Origin: Polaribacter sp. IC073
GTDB taxonomy: Bacteria; Bacteroidota; Bacteroidia; Flavobacteriales; Flavobacteriaceae
Length of the DNA stretch: 64,000 nt
NCBI RefSeq assembly: GCF_007997075.1
Contig: NZ_VORS01000008.1
Coordinates: 124,001-188,000 of the forward strand
Direction of reading: 5' to 3'
The notes below the pieces were generated by a model. The model ran no database searches. It was given only the letters and a program-made list of their open reading frames with translations, and was not told the DNA's origin. Within the stretch, counting starts at the first letter, position 1. Each line of letters begins with the position of its first letter. Both the position numbers and the translations under genes were made by a program. Positions 54,832 through 63,690 of the stretch are shown here, one piece after another.

Positions 54832-55329
54832 TTAAACTTTATCTTTTAATAATTTTGTTAAATTTATAATCTGGTGTTCTAGTTCGCTTATTTTATGTAC
54901 CTGATCTTCTATAACAGTAGACAATTCCAGTGTTTTTTCAACAATTTTTTGATCTAGAATCATTTTCTTTTTAATTTTATTTTCAACAGCATTCACCAAA
55001 TCATTAATATTTATTGGCTTGCTTAAATAATCTTCAGCGCCTAGATTCATGCCAATTCTAATATCTTCTTTTTCTCCCTTTGCAGAAAGAAAAATCAGTG
55101 GAATAGCCCTTGTTTCCTCATGACTTTGTAGTTTTTGAAACATTTCATAACCATCAAGGGGAGGCATGAGTATGTCTGAAATAATAAGGTCTGGACGCTC
55201 TTTTAAAGCTACATTAAAACCGATTTCTCCGTTTTCCGCTTGAAATACGTTATAACCTTCCATTTCGAGAATATCGCAAACTTCTTCTCTAATAGCCAAT
55301 GTGTCTTCTACAATTAAAATTTTATGCAT
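54832..55329 (-). CDS. Receiver protein with C-terminal coiled coil, paralogue of the preceding one
   Basis: 165 residues. REC with phosphoacceptor Asp52 (IISDILMPPLDG) and Lys105-Pro106, then a helical tail (VHKISELEHQIINLTKLLKD). Large parts are identical to the 54214-54708 and 53068-54102 receivers, for instance MHKILIVEDTLAIREEVCDI. It starts 22 bases after the end of the multi-PAS kinase gene and should be co-transcribed with it, making it the most likely first receiver of that kinase. Confidence 0.9.
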   Translation of the reverse strand: MHKILIVEDTLAIREEVCDILEMEGYNVFQAENGEIGFNVALKERPDLIISDILMPPLDGYEMFQKLQSHEETRAIPLIFLSAKGEKEDIRIGMNLGAEDYLSKPININDLVNAVENKIKKKMILDQKIVEKTLELSTVIEDQVHKISELEHQIINLTKLLKDKV

Positions 55330-55351
55330 AATGGTTTTTTATTTTTTATTT

Positions 55352-58300
55352 TTATTTTTTTCGTATTTTCACAATAAATGAGGTTCCTTTTCCAGCAGTA
55401 CTTTTCACAATTATTTTTCCGCCCATGATGTCTATTGCTTCTTTTGCAATTGACAAACCAAGGCCCGTTCCCTGAATTAAATCAACATTGAAACCTCTGG
55501 TAAAAGGCTGAAATATATTTTCAAGCTCAGATTTGGGAATGCCAATTCCGTAATCTGTAATTGAAATAATTATGTGTTTTCTTTCTGACGACAACTCAAT
55601 AGTAACTTTTTTAGCGTCTGGAGAAAACTTGATAGCATTACCAATTACATTGATAAAAATATTTCTACCTAACTTCTCATCAATTAGAATATTAGCATTC
55701 TTTAATTCTTCATGATCAATGAGTATTATTTCGTGTGATTTTTTATGTGAACTATAAACTTCTTCAATAATTTCATTGATAAAATCGCCAAGATTTACAT
55801 GCAAAGGTTTGTACCTTATCTTACCGGCACCTGCTTGTCCAACAACCAGAATGTCATCTAATAATTTTGTCATGTGCATCACCTGGTCTTCTATCTTATG
55901 TAGTTTTTTATCAATCATAACGGGCTCCATTTTTGCCCAGTATTTTTTAATAGAACCCGCAGCAAAATTAATTGCAGATAATGGCGTTCTAAACTCATGA
56001 GATGCTGTTGAAACAAATTTCGATTTTAGTTCACTTAATTCTTTCTCCTTCTTTAACGCTTCATTTAGTTCTAAAGTTCTTTCATTCACCTTGGTTTCTA
56101 ACTCGTTACGATAACCAACCAATTCTGTGATATCTTGTCCTACCCCCAATACACCAGTAATTTTGCCATTGGAATCGCGACGGGTACTAGAGTTTAATAA
56201 GACCATTACACGTTGGCCATCCTTGGTAAATAAAGGAAACTCATAGTTGGCGGTTTCTTTACCAAGTAGAGCATCATCTAATACTTTCTTTACGGATTCT
56301 CGGTAATCTTCGGTGATGTAGGTTTGTACGAGATCTTTTCCTAACACATCGTTCTTTGTATATCCAGTGATTTCTACAGAGGTCTGGTTCCATTCATTCA
56401 CAAGGCCTTCACTATCAATACCAAAAATAGGAGCATTGGCGGTTTCAATAAACTGCCTTAACTCTTCTGCTTGCTTTAAAAGGTTTTCTTTTTGTTCAAC
56501 TTGTTTCGTTATATCAAATCGAATACCTACGTATTTAATTATTTTTCCATTTACATCTTTAAAAGGCATAATAGTAGTGTCTACCCAGTAGAATTCATTT
56601 GCTCCTTTCTTCTTGTTCATTACTTCGCCTTTCCATACTTTTCCAGAACTAATAGCAGCCCACATGCCAATAAACAAGCCGTTTGGTTGTTTTCCACTTT
56701 TTAATATTCTGTGGTTTTGACCAATTAATTCTTCTCTTTTGTATCCAGAAATTTCACAAAATTTATCGTTCGCAAATATAATATTACCTTCTGCGTCTGC
56801 TTCAGAGACAATAGCAGATTCATTTAAACAAACGATTTGTTGTTCTAATTCAACTTTAAGATTGGCCAATTCAATTGCCCTCTTTTCTCTTTCTTTATTT
56901 TGAGTGTTTAGTTCTGTAATATCTCTTGCAGCAGCAAATACGCCAAGTACATTTCCTTTGTCATCTTTATAAACAGAGGCATTGTATAATACATCGGTTA
57001 GCTTTCCTTTTTTATCTAAAATGGTTAATGCATAATCAGAAACAGAACCTTCTTCAAAAACTTTTTTATATCCTGTTCTTGCTTTTTCTGGTTCGGTAAA
57101 ATAATTGGAAAAATCTGTGCCAATTAAAGCTTCTCTAGAAACCCCTGTAACTTTTTCTAAAGCTTCATTTACATCAGTAATAATACCTTCAAGAGAAATA
57201 GTAACTAACGGGTCTAGAGAAGCTTCAATTAAACTTCTGGCGTATTGCGAAGCTTGTTTTTGAGTGGTTACATCTCTAGCCGCGGCGAATACACCAAGCA
57301 CATTTCCTTTATCATCTCTATAAACAGAGGCATTGTATAATACATCTATTAGTTTTCCTTTTTTATCTCGAATAGTTAAGGGATAATCGGAAACAGAACC
57401 TTCATCAAAAACCTTTTTATAGCCTGCTCTAGCCTCTTCTGGTTCGGTAAAATAATTGGAAAAATCTGTACCAATTAATTCATCTCTTGTAACCCCTGTT
57501 ACTTTTTCTAAAGCCTCGTTTACATCGGTAATAATACCTTCAGGAGAAATTGTAACCAATGGGTCTAGGGAAGCTTCAATTAAACTTCGGGCATATTGCG
57601 AGGCCTGTTTTTGAGCAGTTACGTCTCTGGCCGAAGCAAATACACCAAGTACATTTCCCTTATCATCTTTATAAACAGAAGCATTGTAAAGTACATCTGT
57701 TAGTTTTCCTTTTTGATTTCTAATGGTTAACGGGTAATCTGAAACGGAACCTTCGTCGAATACTTTCTTATACCCTGCTCTCGCTTTATCTGGTTCTGTA
57801 AAATAATTAGAAAAATCTGTACCAATTAAAGCGTCTCTTGGTATTCCTGTAACTTTTGCCGAAGCCTCATTTACATCCGTTATTTTTCCTTCAGGAGAAA
57901 TTGTAACTAATGGATCAAGGGAAGCTTCAATTAAACTTCGGGCATATTGTGACGCTTTTTTTTGTTCAGTAATATCTTGTCCTACTCCTAATACACCGGT
58001 GATTTCTCCATGAGCATCACGTCTTGTGCTTGAGTTTAATAAGACCAAAATTGGTTGTCCGTCTTTTGTAAGTAGCGGTAATTGGTAGTTATTTGTTTGT
58101 TTACCAAGCAAACCGTTGTCTAATACTTTTTTTACGGATGCTCGCTGATCTTCTGATATATATGTTTGTACTAAGTTTTTACCTAATACATCTTCTTTTG
58201 AAAAGCCTGTAATTTTTTCAGAAGCTTCATTCCATTTATTTATAAGACCTTTGTTGTCTACACCAAAAATAGGAGCATTTACTGTTTCGATAAGTAGTGT

Positions 58301-59110
58301 TAAATCATATGCTATGCGTTCCATTTCAGAACGATAACTTAGCTCTTTTTGCAAAATAATTTCTGCGTTGGCAAGTACTAATTCATTTGCTTTCTTTTCT
58401 TTCTCTTCATTTTGAAAGGCAAGTTCTTTGTTGGCTATAATTAACTCATCTGCCCTTTTTTCTTCTTCTTCATTTTGAAAGACAAGCTCTTCGTTTGCAA
58501 TAATTAATTTGTCTGCTCTTTTTTCTTCCTCTTCATTTTGAATGGTAAGTTCTTTGTTAGCAAGTACTAATTCATTTGCACGTTTTTCCTCTTCTTCATT
58601 TTGAAGAGCTCTTTCTGTAACATCTCGTCCTACACCTAAAACCCCCGTGATTATTCCACTTGTATTACGACATGTATTTAAGTTTAAGAGCAGTACTAAG
58701 CGCTGCCCATCTTTGGTAAACACAGGTAGTTCATAATTGGCAGTTTCTTTACCAAGTAAAGCATCGTTTAAAACTTCTTGCACTGCTTCTTGATACTCTT
58801 TGGTAATATATTGTGTTAGGTTTTTTCCTAACATCTCCGCTCTTCCAAAACCAGAAAGCTTTTCAGTAGCCTGGTTCCACTCATTAACAAGCCCTTTGCT
58901 ATCGATACCAAAAACAGGAACGTTGGCAGTTTTAATAAACTGTCTTAATTCTGCTGCAATAGATTCTGACGCTGTTCGCAGAATATCCATTTCTTTTAAC
59001 TCTAGAACCGAGTTGTAAAGCGCTAAACTTTTTTCTTCAGTTATACGTTCTGCATCTTTTCTTGCTTTTTTTTCCTTTTTAAGGGCTTTTTTAAGTAATT
59101 CTATATCCAA
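55352..59110 (-). CDS. Cytoplasmic histidine kinase with seven PAS domains
   Basis: 1252 residues, no membrane segment. PAS-A1 (about 54-167); four 21-residue helical repeats (170-253); PAS-A2 (about 273-383); three nearly identical PAS-B units of 117 residues (386-502, 503-619, 620-about 733); PAS-C with PAC (about 755-870); PAS-A3 (about 884-996); then a HisKA domain with His1038 (STASHEFRTP) and an ATPase domain with Asn1158, DYGIGIP (1186-1192) and GTGLGLS (1214-1220). All catalytic residues are present. It is likely the entry kinase of the cluster. The stimulus and any bound cofactor are unknown. Confidence 0.93.
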   Translation of the reverse strand: MDIELLKKALKKEKKARKDAERITEEKSLALYNSVLELKEMDILRTASESIAAELRQFIKTANVPVFGIDSKGLVNEWNQATEKLSGFGRAEMLGKNLTQYITKEYQEAVQEVLNDALLGKETANYELPVFTKDGQRLVLLLNLNTCRNTSGIITGVLGVGRDVTERALQNEEEEKRANELVLANKELTIQNEEEEKRADKLIIANEELVFQNEEEEKRADELIIANKELAFQNEEKEKKANELVLANAEIILQKELSYRSEMERIAYDLTLLIETVNAPIFGVDNKGLINKWNEASEKITGFSKEDVLGKNLVQTYISEDQRASVKKVLDNGLLGKQTNNYQLPLLTKDGQPILVLLNSSTRRDAHGEITGVLGVGQDITEQKKASQYARSLIEASLDPLVTISPEGKITDVNEASAKVTGIPRDALIGTDFSNYFTEPDKARAGYKKVFDEGSVSDYPLTIRNQKGKLTDVLYNASVYKDDKGNVLGVFASARDVTAQKQASQYARSLIEASLDPLVTISPEGIITDVNEALEKVTGVTRDELIGTDFSNYFTEPEEARAGYKKVFDEGSVSDYPLTIRDKKGKLIDVLYNASVYRDDKGNVLGVFAAARDVTTQKQASQYARSLIEASLDPLVTISLEGIITDVNEALEKVTGVSREALIGTDFSNYFTEPEKARTGYKKVFEEGSVSDYALTILDKKGKLTDVLYNASVYKDDKGNVLGVFAAARDITELNTQNKEREKRAIELANLKVELEQQIVCLNESAIVSEADAEGNIIFANDKFCEISGYKREELIGQNHRILKSGKQPNGLFIGMWAAISSGKVWKGEVMNKKKGANEFYWVDTTIMPFKDVNGKIIKYVGIRFDITKQVEQKENLLKQAEELRQFIETANAPIFGIDSEGLVNEWNQTSVEITGYTKNDVLGKDLVQTYITEDYRESVKKVLDDALLGKETANYEFPLFTKDGQRVMVLLNSSTRRDSNGKITGVLGVGQDITELVGYRNELETKVNERTLELNEALKKEKELSELKSKFVSTASHEFRTPLSAINFAAGSIKKYWAKMEPVMIDKKLHKIEDQVMHMTKLLDDILVVGQAGAGKIRYKPLHVNLGDFINEIIEEVYSSHKKSHEIILIDHEELKNANILIDEKLGRNIFINVIGNAIKFSPDAKKVTIELSSERKHIIISITDYGIGIPKSELENIFQPFTRGFNVDLIQGTGLGLSIAKEAIDIMGGKIIVKSTAGKGTSFIVKIRKK
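56903..57955 (-). repeat. Three tandem 351-bp repeats encoding PAS-B units
   Basis: Units at 57605-57955, 57254-57604 and 56903-57253, each beginning with codons for ASQYARSLIEASLDPLVTIS. They remain very similar in both protein and DNA, with some synonymous drift, so the triplication is fairly young or kept alike by gene conversion. Confidence 0.88.
58352..58603 (-). repeat. Four tandem 63-bp repeats encoding a 21-residue helical unit
   Basis: Units of the form QNEEEEKRANELVLANKELTI, three heptads each, between PAS-A1 and PAS-A2. They form a signalling helix or coiled coil whose phase is preserved by the 21-residue period. Confidence 0.85.
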
Positions 59111-59179
59111 ATCGTTGTTAATTTTTGTGAATTGTTAAGGCGCCCTTTTTATCATAAATAGCTAATTTATATTTATTGA

Positions 59180-59214
59180 TAATGAGTTTAGTTCTTTTTA
59201 AATGAAACTCATTA
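59180..59214. promoter_or_regulatory. Inverted repeat upstream of the multi-PAS kinase gene
   Basis: Perfect 10-base arms TAATGAGTTT (59180-59189) and AAACTCATTA (59205-59214) separated by 15 bases, about 70 bases before the kinase start. It could be an operator for the cluster's regulator or an mRNA hairpin. A TAATTTTG promoter-like element on the minus strand lies at 59258-59265. The remaining part of 59111-59596 holds no supported gene. Confidence 0.4.
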
Positions 59215-59543
59215 CTCTAAAAGTTTAGTGAACAGATTCCTTAAACGACTGCTATATCAAAATTAGTGACATACAGGTTTCTTGCGGTAGTGGATAGGTT
59301 ATCTTAGGGCATGATAAACTTTAATCGGAAAATTTACTGAAATTTAGATTTAAGGGTTCGTATTAGTACTGTAAAATTACATTATTTATTTCGTTCAATT
59401 CCTCCGTATTAATACTCTAAATGCAGGTCTTTTAATTGTAGCTGTACTGTTTTATTGTTCTTTTTTGTGTAAATTCTTATAACTTTGTTAAAAAGTAAAT
59501 ATTTTGAAGAGCGGAAATAAGACTACATATTTGCCTTATAAAC

Positions 59544-59573
59544 AAAAAAAACCACTCAAAAAGAGTGGTTTTT
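59544..59573 (-). terminator. Intrinsic terminator after the OmpA-like gene
   Basis: Stem AAAACCACTC / GAGTGGTTTT with a 5-base loop and flanking A and T runs, just past the stop at 59597. Confidence 0.8.
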
Positions 59574-59603
59574 AAATTATGAAAAGAAACTAAAAATTAT
59601 TTA
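59548..59603. repeat. Imperfect 56-nt repeat, right copy flanking the signalling island
   Basis: Partner of 48980-49035. This copy comprises the terminator of the OmpA-like gene and the region around its stop codon. Confidence 0.4.
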
Positions 59604-60430
59604 GCGTCTTGCTCTAACAAATCAAAAAACTGATTTAATCTAGGCATGATGATAATTTTGGTTCTTCTATTTTTTGCTTTATTTGCTTTAGAATCATTTT
59701 CTACTAAAGGTACATATTGACTTCTAGCTGCAGCAATTAAACGATTTGGTTTCACACCAAATTTATATTGTAAAATTCTTGTAATAGAAGTTGCTCTTAA
59801 AGCAGATAAATCCCAGTTATCTTGAATGATGTTTCTCTTAATTGGTGTAGAATCTGTGTGACCCTCAATCATTACTTCCATTTGTGGTTGGTCATTTATA
59901 ACCTTAGCAATTTTCTCTAAGACAGTATATGCACCATCGGTTACGTTGTAGCTTCCACTTTTAAATAATAATTTATCAGAAATAGAGATAAAAACAACTG
60001 TTTTTTCAACATTAACTTCAATATCTTCATCTTGAATACCATTTGTTAGGTTTCTTGTTAAATGATATTTTATAGCAAGGTTTAATGAATCTTTTTGAGT
60101 CATTGCTTTTCTAATACCGTTAATATACTTGTCTTTTTCACTTAACTGTGTAATAACAGTTTTAATATTGTCTGAAGAGGATTGTGTTAAAACAGTTAAA
60201 TTTTCAACTTGTTTTAAAGCATTTTTCTTGTCGTCTTTTAATGACTTTATTTGTTCTGTTAAAGAAAAAATATTTTCATTCTCGATTAAACATTTCTGTA
60301 AAGTTGTCTTTACAGCTAGTAACTCTTCTTCCGTTTGTGTTTTCTCTGTTTGCAATGCAGCAAATTCTTTTTTAGAAACACAAGAACTAACTAAAATGGC
60401 AGATAATAAGATTAAAGATATTTTTTTCAT
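59597..60430 (-). CDS. OmpA-family peptidoglycan-associated lipoprotein
   Basis: 277 residues from the ATG at 60428-60430. An earlier in-frame start adds 19 residues before a complete lipoprotein signal (MKKISLILLSAILVSSCVSK), so it was not used. A coiled-coil region (about 25-120) is followed by an OmpA C-terminal domain with LFKSGSYNVTDGAYTVLEKI, MEVMIEGHTDSTPI and the NRRTKIIIMPR end that binds diaminopimelate in peptidoglycan. It should tether the outer membrane to the wall. Its 3' end resembles sequence beyond the far side of the signalling cluster. Confidence 0.92.
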   Translation of the reverse strand: MKKISLILLSAILVSSCVSKKEFAALQTEKTQTEEELLAVKTTLQKCLIENENIFSLTEQIKSLKDDKKNALKQVENLTVLTQSSSDNIKTVITQLSEKDKYINGIRKAMTQKDSLNLAIKYHLTRNLTNGIQDEDIEVNVEKTVVFISISDKLLFKSGSYNVTDGAYTVLEKIAKVINDQPQMEVMIEGHTDSTPIKRNIIQDNWDLSALRATSITRILQYKFGVKPNRLIAAARSQYVPLVENDSKANKAKNRRTKIIIMPRLNQFFDLLEQDAK

Positions 60431-60462
60431 TATGTTGTACTTAATAATTATTTGTTTGACTA

Positions 60463-60470
60463 CAAATTTA
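60463..60470 (-). promoter_or_regulatory. Promoter -7 element for the OmpA-like gene
   Basis: Minus strand TAAATTTG, matching TAnnTTTG, 32 bases before the preferred ATG at 60430. It supports the later start, since the longer frame would begin upstream of it. Confidence 0.45.
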
Positions 60471-60526
60471 ACAAAATGAATGAACAAAAAGAACGATTAA
60501 CAATAAATTGTGAAAAAATTATAGAC

Positions 60527-60534
60527 TATTTTTG
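60527..60534 (+). promoter_or_regulatory. Promoter -7 element for apbE
   Basis: TATTTTTG matches TAnnTTTG, 19 bases before the apbE start. The nearest TTG upstream is only 16 bases away. Confidence 0.4.
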
Positions 60535-60553
60535 TTTGTTGTAATAAAATTCT

Positions 60554-61546
60554 ATGAAACACTATCCTTTTTTTATTCTTTGCTCAATATTTCTGCTTTT
60601 TTCAACCTGTAAAAAAGAAGTTGTTTTTAAAGATTATACTTTAAAAGGGGCGGTTTTCGGAACAACGTACAAAATTACTTATCTAAACGCGAATGCTAAT
60701 TATCAAAGTAGTATTGATAGTTTATTTTTAAAAATGAACACTTCATTATCTACGTACATACCAACGTCTGATATTTCTAGGGTAAATAATGGGGAAACAG
60801 ATGTAATTGTTGATGATTTTTTTGTTGAAGTTTTTGAAAAATCTAAACGAATATTTAACGAAACAGAAGGTTTTTTTGATCCTACAGTAGGTAATTTGGT
60901 AAACGCTTGGGGGTTTGGGCCTAAGAAAGAAAAAAATAATTTAACAGATGAACAAGTAATAAGACAAATGCAGCTTGTTGGCTTAGATAAAGTAGCGTTA
61001 AAAGGGAATCGCATAGTTAAAGAAAGTTTAGAAATTTATTTAGACTTCAATTCTATTGCAAAAGGTTTTGGTATAGATGTGGTTGCTCGTTTTTTAGAAA
61101 GTAAGAAAATAAATAATTATTTAGTAGAAATTGGTGGAGAAATTAGAACCAATGGTTTTAAAAACAAGAAGCAACCTTGGCATATAAAATTGGTAGATCC
61201 TATAGAATCGAATTCTAATTCTGGTTTTAAAATTTTAAATTTATCAAATAAATCGATGGCAACTTCTGGTAATTATAGAAAATTTAGAGTGACTAAGACA
61301 GGTGAAAAGTACGTGCATACTGTAAACCCTAAAACGGGTTATGCAACGGCAAGCAACCTTTTAAGTGTTTCTGTGATCGCAAATTTAGATTGCGCAGATG
61401 TAGATGCTTATGCAACTGCTTTTATGGCGATGGGGCTAGAAAAAACCAAGTCTTTTCTAGCTAAAAAAACAGAATTAGAGGTAATTTTGTTGTACACAAA
61501 TAATGAAGGGAATTTAGAACAGTTTACCAATTATATGCACAATTAA
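60554..61546 (+). CDS. apbE: FAD:protein FMN transferase (ApbE)
   Basis: 330 residues. Lipoprotein signal with lipobox (LLFSTCKK). Family motifs: LKGAVFGTTYKITY, DFNSIAKGFGIDVVARFL, a GGEIRTNG strand, ATSGNYRKF and the metal-binding HTVNPKTGY. The enzyme attaches FMN covalently to Thr or Ser in exported or membrane proteins such as Na+-NQR subunits, using FAD. No Nqr genes are in this window. Transcribed divergently from the OmpA-like gene. Confidence 0.92.
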   Translation: MKHYPFFILCSIFLLFSTCKKEVVFKDYTLKGAVFGTTYKITYLNANANYQSSIDSLFLKMNTSLSTYIPTSDISRVNNGETDVIVDDFFVEVFEKSKRIFNETEGFFDPTVGNLVNAWGFGPKKEKNNLTDEQVIRQMQLVGLDKVALKGNRIVKESLEIYLDFNSIAKGFGIDVVARFLESKKINNYLVEIGGEIRTNGFKNKKQPWHIKLVDPIESNSNSGFKILNLSNKSMATSGNYRKFRVTKTGEKYVHTVNPKTGYATASNLLSVSVIANLDCADVDAYATAFMAMGLEKTKSFLAKKTELEVILLYTNNEGNLEQFTNYMHN

Positions 61547-61621
61547 GTTGTGTTCGTGGGGTTTAAAAGTACTATTGCCAATCATCTGCGTTTCTAAATA
61601 AAAATAAGATACTACAAGACT

Positions 61622-62905
61622 ATGAAAAAAATACTTTTAACACTTTCTTTGATTATACTCTTCTCTGTTTCATACGGTCAGAATAATTCTGAAATTGCGA
61701 ATGTATATATAAATAGGGCGAATATTGCTATTGAAGAGCGCATTGATTTTAAGGAAGCTTCATTACTTTTTGAAAAAGCGATGAAATACATGGACACTAT
61801 TACAAGTACAAGTGTTGCAAAATTAGGAACTAAAATATATTTTGAATTAGAGAAATACAAAGAGGCAAAAAAGTATTCTAAATACTATTTTTTAAATGCA
61901 GAAGATAAAAAATCGGATACTTATTTTGAGCAATTAGAATTATTTATAACGATAAGTGAAGCGTTAGAATTTCAGCAAGAAGAAGAAAAAAGAGCAGCAA
62001 AAGAAAGACTTAGAAAAGCGGCGGTATTAAAAAAAATAGATTCTCTAAAAACTATTTGGCAGCACACTTCAAAAAGACTTTCTCTAAAAGTTGATAGCAT
62101 TTATCAATTTAATATGAATAATTATGCTGTGTATCGTAAAAACGGCAAATTTGGAATTATAAATGACAAGGCAGAAATTATTAAAGAAGCAAAAGAGTAT
62201 GCTGTTTCTATAAGTTATGCGGGTTTTATTTTACTGAAGAATAAAGAAAAAGAACCAACAAGAATATACTACTATAACACAAATAATGGCACTGGTACTT
62301 TGTTGCCAAAACCTTCAGATTTTAAATCCCTTTCTAATCATTATGGTAAAGTGATGTTGCCAAGAGCAAATGGGTGCTTGGTTACGTACCCTAACAATTC
62401 TTTCGGACCAATGATTTTTGATTTAAACAAAAATAAAATAATCAAAACCGTTAATAAGGAACAAGTTTTTAATGATTTAAAGAAAAATGATATCATTAGA
62501 AGATACAATAATGATCAAGAAATAAAAGTTGATAAAGAATGGTACACTTTTGGGGGTGATTTAGGAGGAGGAATCTACCCGTTATATCTTGAGAATAATT
62601 ATAGAGTGCACGCCTTTTTATGCTCTGAAGAAGGTGCAATGTTATTTGCCGCTTCTAGTTATGATTATATCGGTGCGTTTTACAATGGTAGCGCACAGGC
62701 AGTGAAAGGTAATAAGGTATTTTGGATAAATCAACGTGGGGAAAAAGTACAGAATGTAAATGATAAAAGGAAAAAATATGCTGGAAATTCGAAAGTTGTT
62801 AAAGTAGAAGATGGGGTGTATCAAATATTGAAAGACGGTGTAATTACAAAGGGAAATGAGACGTTAGAAAAGAGGTCAGATTTTTTAAAAAGGCATCAAG
62901 AATAA
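61622..62905 (+). CDS. Exported protein with N-terminal helical part and WG-like strands, unknown
   Basis: 427 residues. Signal peptide MKKILLTLSLIILFSVSYGQ. Residues about 25-120 look like TPR-type helices (EASLLFEKAMKYMDT, KYKEAKKYSKYYFLNAEDKK). A basic coiled stretch follows (QQEEEKRAAKERLRKAAVL). The C-terminal half has repeated beta segments such as YRKNGKFGIINDKAEIIKEA and NGSAQAVKGNKVFWINQRGE, reminiscent of WG repeats. No catalytic motif is seen. It converges with the methyltransferase gene with four bases between stops. Confidence 0.72.
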   Translation: MKKILLTLSLIILFSVSYGQNNSEIANVYINRANIAIEERIDFKEASLLFEKAMKYMDTITSTSVAKLGTKIYFELEKYKEAKKYSKYYFLNAEDKKSDTYFEQLELFITISEALEFQQEEEKRAAKERLRKAAVLKKIDSLKTIWQHTSKRLSLKVDSIYQFNMNNYAVYRKNGKFGIINDKAEIIKEAKEYAVSISYAGFILLKNKEKEPTRIYYYNTNNGTGTLLPKPSDFKSLSNHYGKVMLPRANGCLVTYPNNSFGPMIFDLNKNKIIKTVNKEQVFNDLKKNDIIRRYNNDQEIKVDKEWYTFGGDLGGGIYPLYLENNYRVHAFLCSEEGAMLFAASSYDYIGAFYNGSAQAVKGNKVFWINQRGEKVQNVNDKRKKYAGNSKVVKVEDGVYQILKDGVITKGNETLEKRSDFLKRHQE

Positions 62906-62909
62906 AAGA

Positions 62910-63680
62910 TTATAGTTTATAGCAAACAGGAAGAATTTCATCTTTCATTAAGCAAAATCGCTCTCGTTTTTCTGGAGTTATTTTTTTTGTATAATCTACT
63001 TCATCAACCTTAAAACCAACAGAGCGTAACTTGTTAAAATAATCACGCCCGTAAACTCTAACATGATCGTATTGACCAAATATCTTAGCGCGTTCTTTTC
63101 TATCTACAATAGCATTGTCTTCAAAAGTTTTTTCTCTAGATAGGTCTTGCGGAATTTGGAAAATACCAAATCCGCCAGGTTTTAAAACTCTATATAATTC
63201 TTGCATTGCCTTTGTATCATTTGTAATATGCTCTAAAACATGATTACAAAAAACCACATCAAATTCGTTTTCATTAAAAGGTAAATCGCAAATATCTGCT
63301 TTTACATCTGCAATAGGAGATTCTAAATCCGACGTAATATAAGCTAGGTTTTTCTGCTTTCTAAAAATATCTAAAAAACATTGTTCTGGTGCAATGTGTA
63401 AAACTTTTAGTTTTTTTATGGATGTAAAAAAAATAGTTTCATCCTTTAAAAACAACCACATTAATCGGTGTCTTTCTAATGAAAGCGTAGATGGAGAAAG
63501 TGCATTTTCTCTTTGTACCCCATAACCATAAGGTAGAAATTTCTTAAAACTTCTACCATCTATGGGATCTGTAAAATTGTCACCTTTTAAGTACCAGGCA
63601 ATTGCTGGTTTAACCCAGTAACTTGCTTTAATTAACAAGGGTCTTGGTATGGTGTTTAATATGGTTTTGAATATAGACAC
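62910..63680 (-). CDS. Class I SAM-dependent methyltransferase
   Basis: 256 residues. The Rossmann SAM site is somewhat unusual: motif I reads LKVLHIAPEQCFLDIF instead of a glycine-rich loop, followed by SDLESPIADVKADICDLPF and the clear post-motif FDVVFCNHVLEHITNDTKAM and LYRVLKPGGFGIF. This matches a Methyltransf_11-like group. It starts ten bases after the map gene ends on the same strand, so the pair is probably co-transcribed. Substrate unknown. Confidence 0.85.
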   Translation of the reverse strand: MSIFKTILNTIPRPLLIKASYWVKPAIAWYLKGDNFTDPIDGRSFKKFLPYGYGVQRENALSPSTLSLERHRLMWLFLKDETIFFTSIKKLKVLHIAPEQCFLDIFRKQKNLAYITSDLESPIADVKADICDLPFNENEFDVVFCNHVLEHITNDTKAMQELYRVLKPGGFGIFQIPQDLSREKTFEDNAIVDRKERAKIFGQYDHVRVYGRDYFNKLRSVGFKVDEVDYTKKITPEKRERFCLMKDEILPVCYKL

Positions 63681-63690
63681 GAATTATTAA

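Noticed and set aside
59111..59596. Hidden gene in the 486-base gap upstream of the multi-PAS kinase
   Set aside because: All frames are short or interrupted; only the palindrome, a promoter-like element and the terminator are visible.
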